From positions 47,120,001 to 47,184,000 of the forward strand of contig OZ231126.1 of assembly GCA_965153355.1 (NCBI GenBank): a DNA stretch of 64,000 bases, in the 5' to 3' direction. Numbering within the stretch: position 1 is the stretch's first letter; every line of letters begins with the position of its first letter. Origin of the DNA: Flaccisagitta enflata. Taxonomy: Eukaryota; Chaetognatha; Sagittoidea; Aphragmophora. The position numbers and the translations under genes are program-made. Below the pieces are notes generated by a model. That model did no database searches. It was not told the origin of the DNA and worked only from the letters and a program-made list of their open reading frames with translations. This document shows, piece by piece, positions 1 through 11,852 of this stretch.

Positions 1-254
1 CGTTGACAGTAGCATGTAGAATTGTACATCATAGATATAAATCATATAATCCTCATTATTATGCCATCGTTAACATCAACTTTCATGGTTATTTTGTTAT
101 TATCATCGACGTCATCATCGTTATCAAAATCATGACCATCAATTCTGTCATTACCGTCAAAATCATCATCATCGCTATTGTCATCGTTGTCAAAATCACA
201 GCGGTGCATAATTATCGAGTCGCCTTTGATTTTCCATCCTCCCATTATCCACAC

Positions 255-397
255 CTGTTTTACGCACTCGCCGACATTAAACATGCGGCAAACGCTGTCA
301 GGCCATCCTCGTTTCTCAAGTCTCACTTGATTCTTCTTCACCTTCCTCGCCTGCATTTCTTCAAGAGTAACGAGCGCCTTACGAAGATCTTTGGCGC
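255..397 (-). CDS. Exon 5 of the CCCH zinc-finger protein; gene continues off the left edge
   Basis: The acceptor is TTCTCGCAG/GC (exon base 397) and the donor is CAG/GTGTGG at 255. It enters in phase 1, completing a Gly codon with exon 4, and leaves in phase 0. It codes for residues 1322-1368: a basic, probably helical stretch (KDLRKALVTLEEMQARKVKK) and then the first half of a ninth finger, C1357-C1365. The remaining Cys and His must lie in an exon to the left of base 1. No stop codon has been reached, so the protein is longer than 1368 residues. Confidence 0.78.
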
Positions 398-416
398 CTG
401 CGAGAATTATTCAAAA

Positions 417-600
417 CAAGGCCAACACCTTACAGTCGCGTGCGGTTGTTAAGACCAAAAGACCAAAGATGACTTATAATGACTTTAAACAAATCAAAAT
501 AACTTAAAATGATGTAGAACGACAAAAAGAAGCTAAGCCTTACGGACCGACAGACAGACAGACAGAGTGGGTCATAGAGTCGCGTGCACGCGTCTAAAAA
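417..600 (+). mobile_element. Family-1 hairpin-ended repeat
   Basis: Starts CAAGGCCAACACCTTACAGT and ends GAGTCGCGTGCACGCGTCTAAAAA, with a GACAGACAGACAG tract before the hairpin. One stem mismatch. It lies in the intron between exons 4 and 5 of the CCCH gene. Confidence 0.75.
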
Positions 601-707
601 TCTTCATTAAAATATACAGATTAATGAGACAATCAATGTAGAGCGCGTCACCGCGCGTGTAATCATTTTGTGAGTATGCAGTATGTAGAATATGTAGTAA
701 TGATCAC

Positions 708-801
708 CTTGGCAAGCGCAAATTTTGGCGGCGTTTTTTCCAAGACAAATAGCGCAGTGGTGTCCGACGTCACACTTTTTCTCGCAAGTGCCCAGGTTGA
801 A
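708..801 (-). CDS. Exon 4 of the CCCH zinc-finger protein (94-bp micro-exon, one module)
   Basis: A short exon recognised by homology to the neighbouring modules. The acceptor is ATTTTAG/TTC (exon base 801) and the donor is CAAG/GTGATC at 708. It enters in phase 0, matching exon 3, and leaves in phase 1, matching exon 5. It codes for residues 1290-1320 and completes a finger of the form C1287-C1295-C1299-H1303, followed by C1305/C1308 and C1317/C1319. The residues FNLGxC are shared with the exon 3 finger at C1224. The exact agreement of phases and of the zinc ligands is the main evidence, since the exon alone is too short to stand out. Confidence 0.82.
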
Positions 802-895
802 CTAAAATGAATAATTATAAAAGAAAATGAGCACTGTAATCTGACTATAATTATATATATTTAATTGAAACATGTAATCAGTAGAATTCAAAGCC

Positions 896-1910
896 GGGTG
901 GTTTCATGACAAATCACCCAAACTTAAAACCCTAAAAAAATAGAATTTGCTCTTTTTTAATGTAAAGGTAGCCCTTGGGGAGATATTCAAGAATCCCGAA
1001 GATTTTCGCTCTCGGACCCATATTTTGGGTTTTGGGGGGTTCGAAATTTTGGGCCCCCCAGGTACCCCCAGAACTTTAAATAGCTATATCTCAGCCATTT
1101 TTTATAGTAAAAGGACAATCTTGGTGTCAATCTTCTTGTATTAACCCAAAGAATCTAATAGGAAAAAAATTTGAACCAAATAAAATCATTTTGGGGGTTT
1201 TTACCCCTAGGGGTAGTACCCCGGGGTACCCCAGGGTACCTAGTACGTAGAAATTTTGAAAAAAAAGCTTGGAAAAATATTCTTCTATGTTTGTAGTTTC
1301 ATATTCAAGAATAAAAAAAAATGGTACCTCTGCACCTTGATACCCAAAAAGAATAACAAAATTGGGTGGTCAGGCCCATTTTTCAGTATTTTTGCTTAAA
1401 TCGACGGTTTTTAGGAAAATGCTCAAAAATGGGCCTGACCACCCATTTTTGTTATTTTTTTTGGGTATTAAGGTGCTGAGGTACCATTTTTTTAATTCTT
1501 GAATATAAAACTACAAACATAGAAGAATATTTTTCTAACTTTATTTTTCAAAATTTCTACGTACTAGGTACCCTGGGATACCCCGGGGTACTACCCCTAG
1601 GGGCAATAACCCCCAAAATGATTTTATTTGGTTCAAATTTTTTTCCTATTAGATTCTTTGGGTTAATACAAGAAGATTGACACCAAGATTGTCCTTTTAC
1701 TATAAAAAATGGCTGAGATATGGCTATTTAAAGTTCTGGGGGTACCGGGGGGGCCAAAATTTCAAACCCCCCTAAAACCCAAAATATGGGTCCGAGAGCG
1801 AAAATCTTCGGGATTCTTGAATGTCTCCCCAAGGGCTACCTTTACACCAAAAAAGAGCAAATTCTATTTTTTTAGGGTTTTCAGTTTGGGTGATTTGTCA
1901 TGAAACCACC
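896..1910. mobile_element. Foldback element W (near-perfect palindrome, 5-bp target duplication)
   Basis: About 1 kb whose two halves are reverse complements almost end to end (centre near 1403). The ends read GGTGGTTTCATGACAAAT... at 897 and its complement ending at 1910. The 5-mer AAGCC flanks it at 891-895 and 1911-1915, as expected of a target duplication. It has no coding capacity. It sits in the intron between exons 3 and 4 of the CCCH gene. Confidence 0.8.
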
Positions 1911-1999
1911 AAGCCATTCATTTTCAATCCATGTCAGTTGCATAATGCGACTGCGTACTGGTTATCAATTAGCACGTACGCTTTCCATACTCAAATCAC

Positions 2000-2594
2000 C
2001 TTGATACATCCGCCGAGCGGTAAATCCGGCTTTTTGGGTTCTTCCTTCTTCACTCCCGAGGAAAGGGTCTCGCGAAACTCGCGCGCTCCGGCGCAATTGC
2101 AATTCGTGAGATTTACGTCGCTTTTTAGGCATTTGGCGCATTTATGCTGCTGCGCGCATTCGCGGTTCTTGCATATGCCCAAATTAAACATGCGACAGAC
2201 GTCCTTGGGAAGAGGGTCATTCGTCGTTGTCGATTCTGAACGTTCCTCTTTGACAAACTTGACCATAACTCCATGGCCGTTGGCCGTGCTCGTTGTATCC
2301 CCACCACCTTCCGCCTCCTCCGCGGGCTTCGATTTGGGATACCCGCGTTCCACGTCAGAATCTTCCGGAAGCGGTTTGGCGTTACACCGACAATCGGTGT
2401 TTTGCTCTAAGAATGTGGCCTTGCAAGTGGGGCAGTGATGGGTCATGTCGCACGTGTAGCCGCGAGGACAAACGCCATCCGGTTGGGCGAATTCCGGACA
2501 GGGTTGGGCGCCACCAGACTTGGGACTCGCGTTACAACGCAAGCATGTCAAGTAAGGATCGGGACCCCAACAGCTCTTGCAGCGATGTAAATGT
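2000..2594 (-). CDS. Exon 3 of the CCCH zinc-finger protein: composite zinc modules
   Basis: Codes for residues 1091-1289. The acceptor is CTCTTCAG/A (exon base 2594) and the donor is AAG/GTGATT at 2000. It enters in phase 2 and leaves in phase 0. It supplies H1094 to the finger begun in exon 2. Two more complete CCCH fingers follow: C1123-C1133-C1139-H1143 and C1224-C1232-C1237-H1241. Each His is followed within a few residues by CxxC and then a Cys pair: C1096/C1099 with C1108/C1111, C1145/C1148 with C1159/C1161, and C1243/C1246 with C1256/C1258. The last finger starts at C1287 and is completed by exon 4. The alternating finger plus half-site layout suggests tandem duplication of one composite module. 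Confidence 0.88.
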
Positions 2595-2827
2595 CTGAAG
2601 AGGAGAAAAAGACAAAGGAGAGGAAACGTTGGAGAAGTTTTGAACACAAATGCAAATTGGTGGATGATATCAACATACTAAAATTGCCTACAATTAATAT
2701 ACTAAATCAATGCACTAAATTAATATACTAAAATTGCTTAAAATTTCTAAGAAGCATTTGAATAGACAAATTAAAGAAAGAAAAGCGTTCAATACATTTT
2801 CTTGCACCGAAACTGGGCGACGCTCAC

Positions 2828-4120
2828 CTGCATTTAGACTTCAACGGACAATAGAATAGACCCCTGTCATTCCATTTCACGCAAATATCCGGAGAAGGGC
2901 TGCGGTTGTTGCGCCACAGTCCTCCCTTTTCTCCTCTTCCTTTCGCCACAGCCTCCATTTCTTTCCAATAAAATCTCTTCTTGAGCCTCATGACCATGCT
3001 TCCGCTGAGCTTGTCCGGCAAGCGTTGTTCGTCGCATTCGCATTTAACAGCTGGTTCAGGTCCGCCGCAATTCTTGCATTCGTGCAGGTAAGTGCAACAT
3101 TCGGCGTCGAATCTGCACGCGGCTTGGTTGAATGCGATACACGGTTTGTCGCTCTTCTCGATGCTGTGACTGTAAGGGCATTCTTCTTCGCTCAACTTGC
3201 AAATGCCACGTCGGAAATTGAAACAAGGCTTGTATTTTTGAGCGCCTTCTTCATTGGCACCATCTTGCATAGCCGTAGTTGGTGCCATGGGTGGCGACCC
3301 CAGTGGCGGGCGCAGAGGAGCGCCGCCTCCCGGAGCCGTGGGATTGATGGAGACCGGCTTAAATCCAGGTGGTGGATTCTGCGGCTGAAAATTGGGTGGT
3401 AATCCTTGCGGAACGGGTCCTCGGCCAGGCTGGAACATGGGCGGGGGCCGCATGGGATCAAAAGCCGGAAGCCCGTGTGGTGGAGGAAGAGACATGGCAT
3501 CGGGGCCAAGGGGTGGTTGCGACCCCGTGGGTAATCCCGCTGGCGTTCCTCCAGGTAATGAACTCATTTTTGGACCGTCGATTTCCGGGGCGCCTGGCTT
3601 CGGCAGAGAAGCCGTTGGAGGGGCCCCGTACTGTGGAGGAGCTTGCGGATGTTGACTGGGTGCGCCTGGCGCGGGGGTTGCGGCGGCGGGATCGGCGGGA
3701 GGATTGCCGGGACCGTGGGAGGCCATATACTCTGCGGATTGGGCAACTTGTCTCACTTGCTCCATTTGAGCCTTGATCATTTGACGCATTTCCCGCAATT
3801 TTTCTTGGGTCAACGACTGTGTCTTCATCCAGTCGTTCATTTCCGTCATCCAGGTTTGCATCTGCTGTTGATACTCTTCCATCTGCCGCCTCATGATGGC
3901 CGTGGCGCCGTCGGATTGCCCAGCGCGCCGCTCTTCTTCCGCCCGCTGCTCGTTGACGCGTTTCTGCACCTGCCAACTCCTCGTCTGATCGTCCAGCCAA
4001 CTCTGCCATTCTACGTCCTCCTCGGTCAATTTGGGGCGTTGAGGGGCGTCGCTTGGATGGGCACCGGCCGAAGCGCTTATGTCGTTGTAATAATCAGCTT
4101 CGTCGTTGATGAAGTAATGC
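2828..4120 (-). CDS. Exon 2 of the CCCH zinc-finger protein: coiled coil plus three fingers
   Basis: Codes for residues 660-1091 of the joined protein. The acceptor is CTCTCACAG/G at 4121 and the donor is AG/GTGAGC at 2828. It enters and leaves in phase 2. An acidic start is followed by a probable coiled coil, about residues 690-795, rich in Gln, Glu, Met and Trp, and then a Pro/Gly-rich linker. Next come CCCH fingers C959-C967-C974-H978 and C987-C995-C1002-H1006, and the first part of a third (C1073-C1084-C1090). Straight after H1006 lies an extra C1008xxC1011...C1020xC1022 half-site. The coiled coil suggests self-association, by inference. The third finger is split by the intron between its last Cys and the His, as happens at the exon 1/2 junction. 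Confidence 0.88.
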
Positions 4121-4967
4121 CTGTGAGAGCGTGAAAGTGGTGATTCGGTAGTGCGTGTGACAACAGGAAGTTTGGAGAAATGCCATGTGGCAATAAGAGA
4201 GAATAAAATGAAACACATGTTACTAACCAAACAAGAGCTTTTGATTTAAATATAGAAACATACGAAAAACGGCTTCTTGTGACCCAAACACAAACACCCG
4301 TAACAAATTCGTGCCTCATCAAAACTTGTCTGACTAGCTCCGTTACATGCAAGATTGGAGCTAGCTTGTAAAAAAAAAAAAATCGTTTAAGCAGGGGTAC
4401 CAATGTTAAAAATTTTTTAACATTTTTTAACATTTTTTAACAAATTTTAGATTTTAAAAGTTACAAAATGTTAAAAAAAGTTAAAAAAAGTTAAAAAAAG
4501 TTAAAAAAAGTTAAATAATGTTTAAAAATGTTTAAAAATATTTAAAAATGTTAAAAAATGTTAAAAAATGTTAAAAAATGTTAAAAAATGTTAAAATTTT
4601 TTAAAAATGTTAGGAAGTGTTAAAAGATGTTAAAATATCAGAAAAGGTTAAAAATATCAAAACGTAATAAAAAATGGTAAAAAACATTAAAAAATGTAAG
4701 ATCATTGAATATCGTTCAAGGACATTAAAAAAGTATTGAAAAACATCAAATGAAAACAGTTAATTTGAACGCAAATCCATAAATTTTGCTTGTTTCTTGT
4801 ATTTTATTTTTTCCCGTCTCAAATGATAGTTTCTAGCAATTCTGATGTTCAAGAGTTCTGAGATTTTTATGGGTTTTTTTCCCAGTATTTGCTTTAATTC
4901 AAAATCTTAATTTGCAAGAATTACAATACATTACAATGTATGCAAAAATTCAGTCATGTGCTAGACA

Positions 4968-5133
4968 ACTGGACAATCTGCTTTATCCGTCCATCGGTCC
5001 ATCTGTTGGCTAGTTGGATGGTCTATCACACTTTTTTTATGATTTTATGACCTTGCTGCTCTCGCCCAATCGGTTTAGTGACCTTTAATATGGCCCCTGC
5101 CCACTTACGTGCGACCGGAGTAGCCGTGTATCC
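4968..5133 (-). mobile_element. Family-1 repeat, interrupted by element Z
   Basis: Contains the internal GGCCCCTGCCCAC and GTAGCCGTGTATCC blocks in reverse orientation. The missing terminal TGCCTTGTTC is found at 7594-7603, beyond Z. Confidence 0.7.
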
Positions 5134-7588
5134 CAGACTGGGCCGTAGGACCCTTATGAAGGCAGATCGGCTACCAACAGCAGGGACTGGCTTCATTCAT
5201 CATAACAACAAGATTTGCCAAGTTTCATGACCATATGATCGATTTTACTCATGGCCGCCACCCCCCCTAAAATCCCAGCATGAGGGTTGTTGTGGTAAAA
5301 ATTCCAACTTTGGGTCACTTTGGCCTCAAAATTAGGCCCCTTCGAATTTAAATTTTGACCTAAAATCTATGAGATTATAAAACTAGAGCTCAAGAGCTAA
5401 CTAGTGGTGCAATCCGCATGTTTTTATCTTAATTTGTTGAGATTTGAGAGCATTTCAAAGATGAAAGGGTATGAGGGTCAAATTGCAGCTTATTTTCAGT
5501 GGCAATTTTGACATTTTTCACAGATTTGAACATATTTTGGCTTTGGTTGGACCAATCTGCATGAAATTGGTGATCAAATTGAAGAGTTTTTGCTGCTCTA
5601 GCTGATGGTAAAAAATTTTTGATCAATTTTGCCCTCAATTTTTTTTATTGACTGTAGAAGCAGGTGTAAAAAAGTCGATTTTCTTGAAAATTGAGCAATT
5701 TTGGACAAAAAATTAGACCACTTCCATTTTTAAAAAAGACTTAAAATCCATGAGCAAAAAAAAGAGCTGCTCAAGAGCTAACTAGTGGTGCAATCGGCAT
5801 GTCAATATGTTTTGCATTCAGATTTTACAGAACTACAAAGGTCAAGGGGTATGGCAAAATGACCATTTATTGTCACTTTGGCCGTTTTGGCCTCAATTTG
5901 GGTTAACTTTGCCGCAGAAATTGATAGAAAAATCTGTGAGATTATAAAACTAGAGCTCAAGAGCTAACCAGTGGTGCAATCCGCATGTTGCTATCATTTT
6001 TTGTTTAAGTTTGAGAGCATTTCAAAGATGGAAGGGTATGAGGGTTATTTTACCGGATAAACTTGCGAGTCAAATTTGACAATTTTTACATTTTTCGATA
6101 TATCTTGGCTTTGCCTTTTGATGGACAAATATGGATAAAATTGGTGACCAAATTGAAGATTTTTTGATGCTCTAACTGATTCTGGTAGAATTTTTGATCG
6201 ATATGACCCTCAAAATGTTTTGGAGACTGAGAAGCAGGTGCTAAGAAGAATATCTTTTTGCTCATTTGGTTTTGCCCAAAATGGCCTTACATACTTATTT
6301 GGACAGTCCCTTTAATCTTTTAAATTCTGTTGAATCTAAATGCAAAATCATAAAGACGTGGCGATTGCACCACTAGTCAGATCTCTTTATTTTTGTCAAG
6401 GATTTTAGGTCAATTATTGAATTGGAAGTAGCTGAATTTGTTGTCCAAAATTGCCCAATTTACAAAAAAAAAAAACACTTTTTGCATCTGCTTCCATGGT
6501 CAATAATAAAAATTTGGGGGCATATCGATCAAGAAATCTAATACCATCTGCTAGAGCAGCAAAAACTCTTTAGTTTGGTTACCATTTTCATGCAGATTGG
6601 TTCATCCAAAGCCGAGAAATATTGAAATTAGTGAAAAGTGTCATAATCGCCATTGAAATTTAAGCTGCAATTTGACCTTCCTACCCTTTCATCTTTGAAA
6701 TGCTCTAAAATCTTAACAAATTAACATAAAAGTATGCGGATTGCACCACTGGTTAGCTCTTGAGCTCTAGTTTTATAATCTCACAGATTTTTTTATTGAT
6801 TTCTACAGCAAAGTGACCCCTTATTGAGGCCAAAACAGCCAAAGTGACAATAAATGGTCATTTTGCCATACCCTTTGATCTTTAAAGTTCTGTAAAAACT
6901 AAATGCAAAAACATATTGACATGCCGATTGCATCACTAGTTAGCTCTTGAGCAGCTCTTTATTTTGCTCATGGATTTTAAGTCTTTTTTAAAAATGGAAG
7001 TGGTCTAATTTTTTGTCCAAAATTGTTAAATTTTCAAGAAAATCGACTTTTTTTCACCTGCTTCTACAGTCAATAAAAAAGATTGAGGGCAAAATCGATC
7101 AAAATTTTTTTTACCATCAGCTAGAGCAGCAAAAACTCTGCAATTTGATCACCAATTTCATGCAGATTGGTCAATCCAAAGCCAAAATATGTTCAAATTT
7201 GTGAAAAATGTCAAAATTGCCACTGAAAATAAGCTGCAATTTGACCCTCATACCCTTTCATCTTAGAAATGCTCTCAAACCTCAACAAATCATGATAAAA
7301 ACATGCGGATTGCACCACTAGTTAGCTCTTGAGCACTAGTTTTATAATCTCATGGATTTTAGGTCAAAATCTAAATTCGAAGGGGCCTAATTTTGAGGCC
7401 AAAGTTACCTAAAGCTGGAATTTTTACCACAACAACCCTCATGCTGGAATTTTAGGAGGGGTGGCGGCCATGAGTAAAATCGATCATATGGTCATGAAAC
7501 TTGGCAAATCTTGTTAGTATGATGAATGAAGCCAGTCCCTGCTGTTGGTAGCCGATCTGTCTTCACAAGGGTCCTACGGCCCAGTCTG
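5134..7588. mobile_element. Foldback element Z (2.45 kb, 5-bp target duplication)
   Basis: The arms of about 1.2 kb are reverse complements with centre near 6361. The ends read CAGACTGGGCCGTAGGACCC at 5134 and its complement ending at 7588. TATCC flanks both sides (5129-5133, 7589-7593). The interrupted host is a family-1 repeat whose end reads ...CGTGTATCC then TGCCTTGTTC across the gap, matching other copies (CGTGTATCCGGCCTTGTT). It is non-coding. Confidence 0.82.
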
Positions 7589-9034
7589 TATCCTGCCTTG
7601 TTCTTTTATATTTTTTGCATTTTCATTTTACATTTTCATTTGTGCCATATCATTTTATACAATCTTTTAAGATTTTCAACAATTTTTAACATTTTTTAAC
7701 AATTTCTTGTTTCAAGTTATTTCAATATATTAGTTTTCAACATTTATTAACTTTTTTGACAATGTGTTATTTTCTAAATTATTTCATGATATTCTTATAA
7801 CATTTTTTAACATATTCAAAACATTTTGATAACCTTTTGAGCGTTTTTTCATTACCATTTTTTAACATTTTTTAACAAAAACTTTAAAAGTTACAAAATG
7901 TTAAAAAATGTTAAAAAATTTTTAGCATAGATACCCCTGTTTAAGGTGTCCAAAAAAAAGTGAATCCTGTACAAAATTGCATAAGGAATTCATTTTTTGG
8001 GGTTTCAGGGCCCTATGAGGGGGCTTTTAGAAACGCACCCAAAAAAACTGCTAAAAATGGTCATTTTTGGGTATTTTTGGTAAAAATATTTACCACTATG
8101 AGAGCCCAGCACCCAAAACTTGTACGTGGGAACTCATTTTAATGTAAGAGACTAAAACAGAAAGAATCATGATGGTAGGTGTAGCTTGGGGTCCCCAAAA
8201 AGGCCCAAAAGGGGCCCGTAAATCAAGAAAATATAAGTTTTTTATTCATTACGCTCCCAAAAATGCTTGGATTCTCACAAAATTTGAAATGGAACTTCCT
8301 ATGTTATGCAACTACCTTCATGCAAATTTTTGTGGCCTTTGATGAACAGCTTCATAGGCTAAAATGACTCAAAAAACTAAAAATCGCCCTTAAAAAATCG
8401 CGTTTTTTAGTTTTTTCTCATGGAAACACTATTTTAAGGTTATGAAACCCAAATATTTTCTAATCAATGATATTTGCTACATCTGTAGAGATTCCAGAAA
8501 AAATTTCATCCCTTATTTCCCAAAAGTCGCTGAGATATGACAGTCCGAAATGATATGGTAAACACGAAAAAGTAAAAAAATCATCATTTTTTTTATTTCT
8601 TATAAAAATCATTACCTTAATGAGATCTCAGCATCTAAAATAAGTATGTGGGAACTCTTCTTGATAAAAGTGACTGAATCAGAAAGAATCATGATGGTGG
8701 CTGTTGCTTGGGGCCCCCCAAAAAGGTTAAAAAAGGGCCCGTAAATCAAAAATATATAAGTTTTTTATTTATGACGATCCAAAAAATTCTTGGATGCTCA
8801 AAAAAATTTGTAAACTAACTTCCTATGTAATGTAACTACCTTCATGCAAAATTTTGTGGCCTTCAATGGACAGCTTCATGGGCTAAAACGGCTAAAAAAA
8901 CTAAAAATTGCACCCAAAATGTCTTTTTTTTAGTTTTCTCTCAGTAAAATATTATTTCTAGGTCATTTTAATCGACTTCTTTTTTAATCAGTAATGAACA
9001 GCTTCATAGGTTAAAAAAAAAAAACCCTTCGAAT

Positions 9035-9284
9035 GACTTAGAATGACTTAAAATGACAAAAAAAACAAAAAAACCCTTTTAATGACCCTAATGACCAATA
9101 ATGAATTAAAATGACTTAGAATGACTTAGAATGACTTGGAATAACTATCAATGACTTTAAATGACTTGAAATGGCTTAAGAGTTGACATTATAGCATAAC
9201 ATGTGACGGATGGACGGACGGACAGACTAACAGACCAACAGACTGACAAAGCTGGGTGTAGAGTCGCGAGCACGCGACTAAAAA
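9035..9284 (+). mobile_element. Family-1 repeat with a GAATGACTTA array
   Basis: A degenerate 10-bp array of AATGACTTAG units leads into a GACGGACGGACAG tract, then GTAGAGTCGCGAGCACGCGAC and an A-run. The terminal stem is perfect around an AGCA loop. The 5' CAAGGCC end is not seen. Confidence 0.7.
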
Positions 9285-9393
9285 CATGCGTTTTTTTTAG
9301 CCGAGTGGTACAGTTGTGTTCTGCGGCTCAAAAAACATTTTTCGGGAAAAAAGGGGAGGGATGGAGGGAAGAAAGTGATATGGGGCAATGAGT

Positions 9394-9395
<2 letters not shown>

Positions 9396-9470
<75 letters not shown>
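9396..9470. repeat. GA microsatellite
   Basis: Uninterrupted GA dinucleotides inside element X. Confidence 0.95.
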
Positions 9471-9472
<2 letters not shown>

Positions 9473-9582
9473 AAGAGACAGAGAGACAGAGAGAGCTACA
9501 GCAAGACAGAGACAGAGATACAGCGAGAGATTGACAGTAAGAAGGGGGAGGAAGTTGGGAGGGAGTTGGTGATTTGAAAGAA

Positions 9583-9761
9583 CAAGGCCAGATACACGGC
9601 CAGACGCCCAGATGCCTGCTGTTGGACAGGGGACAAAGAAGGTTATTTCAGAGAGCAAAAAAACATGAAATATACCAGAAAAGTAAAAAGAGGATGTACC
9701 AACCAACCAGCCTACAGACCAATATAGTGAGCTGTAGAGGCGCGTTGCATGCGACCAAAAA
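9583..9761 (+). mobile_element. Diverged family-1 repeat
   Basis: Begins CAAGGCCAGATACACGGCC and ends GCGCGTTGCATGCGACCAAAAA. The core is diverged. It lies inside element X. Confidence 0.6.
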
Positions 9762-10001
9762 GAGTGATTTCTGCTCGAAACAAAACTCTGGCAATAAATC
9801 TCTTTTGTGTTCAAATGTTGGTTGATGAAAAGATGCCTAAAAAGTAAGAAAGTGTTTTTTTAAGTCTTGTGCACCCATCTATATATAAATTGGACTTGCG
9901 GTCCATCAGTCCTTTGCTCCATTTCTCAGTCAGATCTGAAACATTGTTTCCTTAGCTAACACAATTGTTTTTGAGTCATTTTCATCCTATTTATTTTTTT
10001 T

Positions 10002-10285
10002 GCAGACACGCAACTGTATAAGAGGCTTTGTCCGTCTGTCTGTTGGTGTTTCTGTCTGTCTGTTGGTCCATCAGTCCATTGGTCCGTCTGTCATGATTGA
10101 GTTGAAAAGTGGGAAAACTAATTTTTTTTTAAATTTTAGTGTATGATTAAGTGTTTTGTTAAGGTGGATTGGGGTTGTAGGCCCCTGCCCACCCGTCTGC
10201 AACCATGTTGTGACCCTGCCTTCCTTTTTTTTTTCACTGCCTCTGCCTATTTGCACGCGACTTGTGCCACATGCGCAGCCATGAA
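10002..10285 (-). mobile_element. Family-1 repeat, reverse orientation
   Basis: Starts GCAGACACGCAACTGTATAA (the reverse-strand hairpin end) followed by TTTGTCCGTCTGTCTG. GGCCCCTGCCCACCCGTCTG lies downstream. A second partial start in the plus direction (CAAGGCTGGATACACGG) lies at about 10346. Confidence 0.6.
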
Positions 10286-11852
10286 TCTGGCCTTTTTTTA
10301 ACAATAACTGTTATGTAATTGGTCGGCAGAACCCATTCATCCAAAACAAGGCTGGATACACGGCTACTGTAGTTGCATGCAGATGGGCAGGGGCAGTGAT
10401 AAACAGGTTGCAATAAGTGGTCAGCGATACCCAATGCCCTGTTTTGCATGGTCTTTCTTAATAAGTAAATTACATCAAGAAAAGTTCACACCTAAATATT
10501 TTAGATGTGGAGATCTCATTTAGGTAAAGATTTTTATAAGAAATATAAAAAAATGATGATTTTTTTACTTTTTTGCGTTTACCATATCATTTCGGACAGT
10601 CATATCTCAGCGACATTTGGGAAATAAGGGATGAAATTTTTTCTGGAATCTCTACAAATGTAGCAAATATCATTGATTAGAAAATATTTGGGTTACATGA
10701 CCTTAAAATAGTATTTCCATGAGAAAAAACTAAAAAACGCGATTTTCGAAGGGCGATTTTTAGTTTTTTGAGTCATTTTAGCCTATGAAGCTGTTCATCA
10801 AAGGCCACAAAAATTTGCATGAAGGTAGTTGCATAACATAGGAAGTTCCATTTCAAATTTTGTGAGAATCCAAGCATTTTTGGGAGCGTAATGAATAAAA
10901 AACTTATATTTTCTTGATTTACGGGCCCCTTTTGGGCCTTTTTGGGGACCCCAAGCTACACCCACCATCATAATTCTTTCTGTTTTAGTCTCTTACATTA
11001 AGATGAGTTCCCACTTACAAGTTTTGGGTGCTGGGCTCTGATAGATACAGATTTTTTTACCAAAAATACCCAAAAATGGCCATTTTTAGCAGTTTTTTTG
11101 GGTGCGTTTCTAAAAGCCCCCTCATAGGGCCCTGAAACCCCAAAAAATGAATTCCTGATGAAATTTTGTATGGGATTCACTTTTTTTTGGACACCTTAAA
11201 CGATTTTTTTTTTTCGACTAGAAATAATGCAGCTAGCTCCAATCTTGCATGTAACGGAGCTTTCCAACACGCGCAGCATAGGATATATATAGATCGTTCA
11301 AACAGATGGTTTTCAACGGTTCCCCACAATCTGGAATCGAAAGATGGAGCTTTGTTTTCTCTTACATATCATCCGCGCTCCGACCGTTCATGTGAGAAAG
11401 TCCGATTATAATTCACATTTCACGAAATGCACGTGGAACGGGTTCTAGTCTTACAGATAACGGATGAATGACGCATATTATCAAGTTCAAGAAGGAGATA
11501 AAAACAATCGCTTCAGCCGATCTGAGCACACATTTCTGTTTGAGGGCGGACGCGCTGACATCACAGACGCGAGGTAGATAAAGGGGAGCGACCGCAATAC
11601 AAAATTTAAACTTACAACCGCGGGGCAGGCCGCATCGCAATATTTACCGCCAGAGAGATGGCAGGAAGGAAGGAAGGCAGACAAGACGGACAGACAGTCC
11701 GAAGGGGACAGAGTGGGATGCAATAACATACACAGGCAATGTTCAGACAACCGGATTTTCATCACCAACGGTGAGTCGTTGCAAGGACATCTCAAATCGG
11801 TTCAGGAGAACACAAATCGTGAGGCCTCATACGTACTGACGCAAAAACTTCT

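Larger units (their letters stand above)
4392..7939. mobile_element. CAGGGGTA-ended element Y with terminal T-rich arrays
   Basis: The terminal inverted repeat begins CAGGGGTA at both ends, followed by GTTAAAAATTTTTTAAC-like sequence. Inside each end lies an array of TTAAAAAATG/TTTTTTAACA units (4410-4690 and 7680-7915). A six-base duplication, TTTAAG, flanks it. CAGGGG ends are common among hAT elements, but the duplication seen is 6 bp rather than 8, so assignment is tentative. It has no coding capacity. Its interior carries a family-1 repeat that is itself interrupted by Z. Confidence 0.7.
4336..11261. mobile_element. Foldback element X, interrupted by element Y
   Basis: The outer arms AGCTCCGTTACATGCAAGAT... 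(4336-4391) and their complement (11200-11261) pair. The inner arms, about 700 bp each, run 7946-8640 and 10497-11199, beginning GTGTCCAAAAAAAAGTG. Y (4392-7939) is inserted between the left outer and left inner arm with a TTTAAG duplication at 4386-4391 and 7940-7945. Removing Y restores a continuous palindromic element of about 3.4 kb. The central 8.64-10.50 kb holds hairpin-ended repeats and a GA array. Confidence 0.75.
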
